Assembly: GCA_004213215.1 (NCBI GenBank)
Contig: SHAO01000003.1
Location: 1 to 38,698 of the forward strand
Direction of reading: 5' to 3'
Length of the DNA stretch: 38,698 nt
Origin: Candidatus Pelagibacterales bacterium
GTDB taxonomy: Bacteria > Pseudomonadota > Alphaproteobacteria > Pelagibacterales > Pelagibacteraceae
The translations under genes were made by a program, and so were the position numbers. This document shows positions 34,817 through 38,698 of this stretch, piece after piece. The notes beneath the pieces are model-generated. The model saw only the letters and a list, made by a program, of their open reading frames with translations, made no database searches and was not told the origin of the DNA. Within the stretch, counting starts at the first letter, position 1; every line of letters begins with the position of its first letter.

Positions 34817-36070
34817 ATGAAAAAAAAGTATTCGATATTTTCTTTAATAAAAAACTCATTTAGCTACCATGAAAATTGGCAAAGAGCCTGGAGGGATCCT
34901 GAGCCCAAAAAAGAATACGATGCTATTATCGTTGGTGGCGGTGGACATGGTTTAGCTACTGCATATTATTTAGCAAAAGAACATAACTTAAAAAATATTG
35001 CTGTTGTTGAAAAAGGATGGATTGGTGGTGGTAACACCGGAAGAAATACTACTATAATAAGATCAAACTATCTTTGGGATGCAAGTGCAGGCCTCTATGA
35101 TCATGCGTTAAAAATCTGGGAAAATTTATCTCAAGAGTTAAACTATAATGTCATGTTTAGTCAAAGAGGAGTTATGAATTTAGCTCATAATCAACATGAT
35201 GTAAGAGAATTAAAAAGAAGAACCCATGCTAATAGACTTAATGGTATAGATTGTGAATGGCTTAATGTAGAGCAGGTAAAAAAATTCTGTCCTATTATTA
35301 ATTGTTCTCCTAATATTCGTTACCCAGTTATGGGTAGTACATTACAAAGAAGAGCTGGGACAGCAAGACATGATGCAGTTGCTTGGGGTTATGCAAGAGG
35401 CGCTGATGGCATGGGAGTTGATATTATTCAAAATTGCGAAGTAAATGGAATAAAAAGAAACAAAGATTCAATTGAGGGAATAGAAACAACGAAGGGCTTT
35501 ATTAAAACTAAAAAAGTTGGTGTTGTAGCGGCTGGACATTCTAGTGTAATTGCAAACATGGCGGGCCTAAGACTTCCTCTTGAAAGTAAGCCTTTACAAG
35601 CATTAGTTTCTGAACCAATAAAACCAATAATAGACACAGTTGTTATGTCTAATGCTGTTCACGCTTACGTAAGTCAATCAGACAAAGGTGAGCTTGTTAT
35701 AGGAGCAGGAACAGATTCTTATATATCGTATACGCAAAAGGGTACTCATGAAGTTATTGAAGGTACTTTAAAAGCTATTTTAGAACTTTATCCAATTTTT
35801 AGTAGGCTTAGAATGCTTAGACAATGGGGTGGCGTTGTTGATATTTGCCCAGATGCAAGTCCCATAATAAGTAAAACTTCAATTAAAGGACTTTATTTTA
35901 ATTGTGGATGGGGAACTGGTGGCTTTAAAGCTACTCCTGGATCAGGTCACTTGTTTGCTCATACTATAGCAAAAGACGAACCACATATCTTAAATGCAGC
36001 ATTCAATATTAACAGATTTGTTAGCGGAGATCTCGTTGATGAACATGGAGCAGCAGCAGTAGCTCATTAA
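34817..36070 (+). CDS. soxB: Sarcosine oxidase beta subunit
   Basis: This is the catalytic flavoprotein subunit of heterotetrameric sarcosine oxidase, which demethylates sarcosine to glycine and passes the methyl group to tetrahydrofolate. The 417-residue protein has the FAD-binding loop [17 protein letters not shown] (about 37-53), '[11 protein letters not shown]', and [16 protein letters not shown], where H185 aligns with the covalent-FMN histidine of the family. '[15 protein letters not shown]' near the C-terminus binds flavin. It heads soxB-soxD-soxA with one base before soxD. Confidence 0.96.
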   Translation: MKKKYSIFSLIKNSFSYHENWQRAWRDPEPKKEYDAIIVGGGGHGLATAYYLAKEHNLKNIAVVEKGWIGGGNTGRNTTIIRSNYLWDASAGLYDHALKIWENLSQELNYNVMFSQRGVMNLAHNQHDVRELKRRTHANRLNGIDCEWLNVEQVKKFCPIINCSPNIRYPVMGSTLQRRAGTARHDAVAWGYARGADGMGVDIIQNCEVNGIKRNKDSIEGIETTKGFIKTKKVGVVAAGHSSVIANMAGLRLPLESKPLQALVSEPIKPIIDTVVMSNAVHAYVSQSDKGELVIGAGTDSYISYTQKGTHEVIEGTLKAILELYPIFSRLRMLRQWGGVVDICPDASPIISKTSIKGLYFNCGWGTGGFKATPGSGHLFAHTIAKDEPHILNAAFNINRFVSGDLVDEHGAAAVAH

Positions 36071-36071
36071 T

Positions 36072-36344
36072 ATGTTTATAATTAAATGTCCATATTGCGG
36101 AGAAAGAGATCACAATGAATTTAGCTATGGTGGGGAAGCCCATTTAGTAAGACCTAAACAACCAACTGAATTAAGCGATGATCAATGGGCCGAATACTTA
36201 TTTATGAGAAAAAATATAAAAGGACTTCAATATGAAAGATGGAATCATTCTCACGGATGTAGACGCTGGTTCAATGCTGCTAGAGATACATCAAACGATA
36301 AAATACATTCCGTTTATAAAATTGGAGAAAAACCTACTAAATAA
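36072..36344 (+). CDS. soxD: Sarcosine oxidase delta subunit
   Basis: This is the small zinc-binding subunit of heterotetrameric sarcosine oxidase. The 90-residue protein has C6 and C9 in CPYCGERDHNEF and the second half-site 'WNHSHGCRRWFN' with histidines and a cysteine. These should bind one zinc and stabilise the complex. Its stop TAA shares the final A with the soxA ATG (TAATG), so the two are coupled. Confidence 0.95.
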   Translation: MFIIKCPYCGERDHNEFSYGGEAHLVRPKQPTELSDDQWAEYLFMRKNIKGLQYERWNHSHGCRRWFNAARDTSNDKIHSVYKIGEKPTK

Positions 36345-38698
36345 TGACAAACAAATATAGATTATCTTCTGGTGGACAAATTAATAGAAGCGAAAATATT
36401 TCTTTTAAATTTAATGGAAAAACTCTGCACGGTTACAAAGGTGATACTTTAGCATCAGCTCTGTTAGCAAATGGTATTCATTTAGTTGGTAGAAGTTTTA
36501 AATATCATAGACCAAGAGGAATATTAACATCCGGCGTTGAAGAACCTAATGCCTTAGTTCAAATCATTAAAGATAAAGGTAAAACTGATCCTAATTTACG
36601 GGCTACCCAAATTGAAATTTATGAAGGTCTAAATGCAACAAGTCAAAATTGTTGGCCATCGGTTAATTTTGATTTAGGATCAGTTAATAATTTATTTTCT
36701 CGTATTATCCCCGCTGGTTTTTACTACAAAACTTTTATGTGGCCCGCGAGTCTATGGGAAAGTGTATATGAATATTTTATCAGAAGAGCAGCTGGTTTAG
36801 GAAAATCTCCTACAAAAAAAGATCCTGATATATATGATCATTGTTATTATCATTGTGAAGTCCTTATTGTTGGTGCCGGGCCAGCTGGATTAGTGGCAGC
36901 AAAAACAGCTTTAAATTCTGGAAAAAAAGTACTTTTAGTCGACGAAAGACCAAATTTTGGAGGAAATCTAAATTTTTCAAACAATGATTACAATAAAATA
37001 AATGAATTACTTCCATTTGAATGGATAAAAAAGATTTGTCTAGAATTACAAAATAATAAAAATATTAAAATATTAGATAGAACGAGTGTTGCCGCTTATC
37101 ACAATTATAACTATTTAATCATGACACAAAATTTAACTGATCATTTACCTGATAAAGATAAAAAAGATAAAATAAGACAACGTTTGTGGAAAGTTAGAGC
37201 AAAAAAGGTAATTTTAGCAACAGGATCTATTGAAAGACCAATGGTTTTTGATTGTAATGATAGACCTGGAATAATGCTTTCTTCAGCAGTTAGAAAATAT
37301 GCTAATACGTATGCTGTAAAATGCGGTAACAATATTAGTTTTTTTACAAATAATGATGATGCATACGAAACAGCGATAACTTTACATAACAAGGGTGTTA
37401 AAATTAAATCGATAATAGATATTAGAGAAAAATCAGAAGGAACACTACCAAAAAAATGTAAAGAACTAGGTATCGAAATACATTGGAAAAGTGCTGTAAC
37501 TTATACAGAAGGATATAAAAAAATTAACAAAATACATGTAATGAAGTTATCAAAAGACAACAGCAGTGTTGTTGGAAATAAATTAAAAATAGATTGTGAT
37601 TTATTATGTGTCTCCGGTGGTTATACACCAGCAGTGCATTTATTTACACAATCAGGTGGCAAGCTAGATTATAACGAAGAAAAACATTATTTTTTTCCTA
37701 AAAAAAGTAACCTTAGCCAGATATCTGTTGGTTCATGCAATGGGACTTTTGGATTAAAAAATATCATCTCAGAAACTCAAGAAAAGACTAGAGAATTTCT
37801 TAATATTAAAGAAAAAGAACAGTTTAATGTTTTAGAACCTAAAAGTGGAACTTTTGAAAACATATGGTTGATACCAAGTAGTAAAATTGCTGGAAAAACT
37901 AAATCTTTTGTTGATTATCAAAATGATTCTACAGCAAACGATATAAAACTTGCCCTCAGAGAAGGTTTTAAATCAATAGAACATGTAAAAAGATATACAA
38001 CAACCGGAATGGCTACCGATCAAGGAAAAATTGCAAATATGCATGCATTAGGAATTGTATCTGAAATCACAAATACTAAACTAGGTGAATTAGGTACAAC
38101 AACTTTTCGACCTCCCTACTCTCCAATAACCTTTGGTGCCCTTGTAGGAAGAAATGTTGGTCAATTTTTTGATATCACGAGAAAGACACCAATGCATGAT
38201 TGGCACGAAAAAAATAATGCAAAATTTGAAGATGTTGGTCAATGGAAAAGAGCTTGGTATTACCCTTCGATTAATGAAAGTATGTATGATGCCGTTCAAA
38301 GAGAATCTAAAGCTGCTAGAACAAAAGCTGGGATTTTGGACGCCTCTACTTTAGGAAAAATTGACATCCAAGGAAGTGATGCCTCTGAGTTTTTAAATCG
38401 TGTTTATACAAATGCATGGAGTAAGCTGCCTATAGGAAAATGTAGATATGGTTTAATGCTTAATGAAGATGGAATGGTATATGACGATGGTGTTACAACA
38501 CGTTTAAGTGAAAATCATTATGTAATGACTACCACAACAGGTGGCGCAGCTACTGTAATGGCTAAACTTGAAGACTTTCTACAAACAGAATGGCCTGAAT
38601 TAAAAGTTTATTTAACTTCTGTAACTGATCATTTCGCGACTGTAAGTGTTTGTGGTCCTCATAGTAAAAAAATATTAGAAAAAGTAACACAAAATATC
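36344..38698 (+). CDS. soxA: Sarcosine oxidase alpha subunit (3' end outside the window)
   Basis: The frame is open from the ATG that overlaps the soxD stop to the window edge: 785 codons, no stop. It starts MTNKYRLSSGGQINRSENIS and has a 2Fe-2S-ferredoxin-like N-terminal fold ('FNGKTLHGYKGDTLASALLANG'). An NAD(P)/FAD-binding loop VLIVGAGPAGLVAA lies near residue 170, followed by 'ILATGSIERPM' and a second dinucleotide fold. From about residue 615 the T-protein (GcvT-like) folate domain begins ('RAWYYPSI', 'GILDASTLGKIDIQG'). The usual length is about 1000 residues, so roughly 200 are missing here. soxG is expected just outside. Confidence 0.96.
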   Translation, partial: MTNKYRLSSGGQINRSENISFKFNGKTLHGYKGDTLASALLANGIHLVGRSFKYHRPRGILTSGVEEPNALVQIIKDKGKTDPNLRATQIEIYEGLNATSQNCWPSVNFDLGSVNNLFSRIIPAGFYYKTFMWPASLWESVYEYFIRRAAGLGKSPTKKDPDIYDHCYYHCEVLIVGAGPAGLVAAKTALNSGKKVLLVDERPNFGGNLNFSNNDYNKINELLPFEWIKKICLELQNNKNIKILDRTSVAAYHNYNYLIMTQNLTDHLPDKDKKDKIRQRLWKVRAKKVILATGSIERPMVFDCNDRPGIMLSSAVRKYANTYAVKCGNNISFFTNNDDAYETAITLHNKGVKIKSIIDIREKSEGTLPKKCKELGIEIHWKSAVTYTEGYKKINKIHVMKLSKDNSSVVGNKLKIDCDLLCVSGGYTPAVHLFTQSGGKLDYNEEKHYFFPKKSNLSQISVGSCNGTFGLKNIISETQEKTREFLNIKEKEQFNVLEPKSGTFENIWLIPSSKIAGKTKSFVDYQNDSTANDIKLALREGFKSIEHVKRYTTTGMATDQGKIANMHALGIVSEITNTKLGELGTTTFRPPYSPITFGALVGRNVGQFFDITRKTPMHDWHEKNNAKFEDVGQWKRAWYYPSINESMYDAVQRESKAARTKAGILDASTLGKIDIQGSDASEFLNRVYTNAWSKLPIGKCRYGLMLNEDGMVYDDGVTTRLSENHYVMTTTTGGAATVMAKLEDFLQTEWPELKVYLTSVTDHFATVSVCGPHSKKILEKVTQNI

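Overview
The window looks like core chromosome of a streamlined, strongly A+T-rich marine alphaproteobacterium of the SAR11 (Pelagibacterales) type. The evidence is poly-A/T-rich codon use, overlapping or abutting genes almost throughout, no mobile elements, and alphaproteobacterial gene order: glyA-nrdR-ribD-ribE-ribBA-ribH-nusB, spoT-pyrE-pdxJ-acpS-lepB-rnc-recO, CBP3 chaperone-rpmF-plsX-ihfA-merR, rplM-rpsI-argC, and soxB-soxD-soxA. The lineage is inferred from these traits; no 16S rRNA is present.

Layout. At the left edge lie the 5' end of an unidentified gene, a GIY-YIG domain gene and tRNA-Glu(TTC). A TPR-sulfotransferase gene follows on the + strand. A leftward cluster (8568 to 2031) runs rplM, rpsI, argC, an unrecognised lipoprotein, hom, glpX, recJ. 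Then come metY (+), ctaA (-) and a short chorismate mutase (+). A second leftward cluster (14019 to 11375) encodes a CBP3-like bc1 chaperone, bL32 (too short for routine ORF calling), PlsX, IhfA, a MerR regulator and bL33, with bamE divergent from its head. hppA is followed by the glyA/nrdR/riboflavin/nusB cluster (leftward), rpiB, an Asp/Asn beta-hydroxylase-like gene and hemB (+). A long leftward block (31476 to 24217) carries dapA, smpB, folK, spoT, pyrE, pdxJ, acpS, lepB, rnc and recO. The right end has slt (+), tRNA-Ser(GCT) (-), rarD (+) and the sarcosine oxidase genes soxB, soxD and soxA; soxA runs off the window.

How the genes work together. The contents are housekeeping: ribosomal proteins, riboflavin synthesis, amino-acid synthesis (Arg, Thr/Met, Lys, Gly/Ser), cofactors (PLP, folate, haem, haem A), envelope maintenance (BamE, Slt, LepB) and energy conservation (H+-pyrophosphatase). 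Sarcosine oxidase and GlyA both feed glycine and methylene-tetrahydrofolate metabolism.

Most unusual points. acpS is split by a 12-A homopolymer, with the missing C-terminus intact in another frame. fabH and era are absent from their customary positions. RecO and SpoT are internally shortened. The NrdR zinc ribbon is altered. The second RibBA domain lacks the GTP cyclohydrolase II zinc site. A lysine-rich lipoprotein of unknown function sits between argC and hom. Two divergent genes share a CATATG start-codon junction. I did not find a convincing new multi-gene system; the novelty here is reductive.
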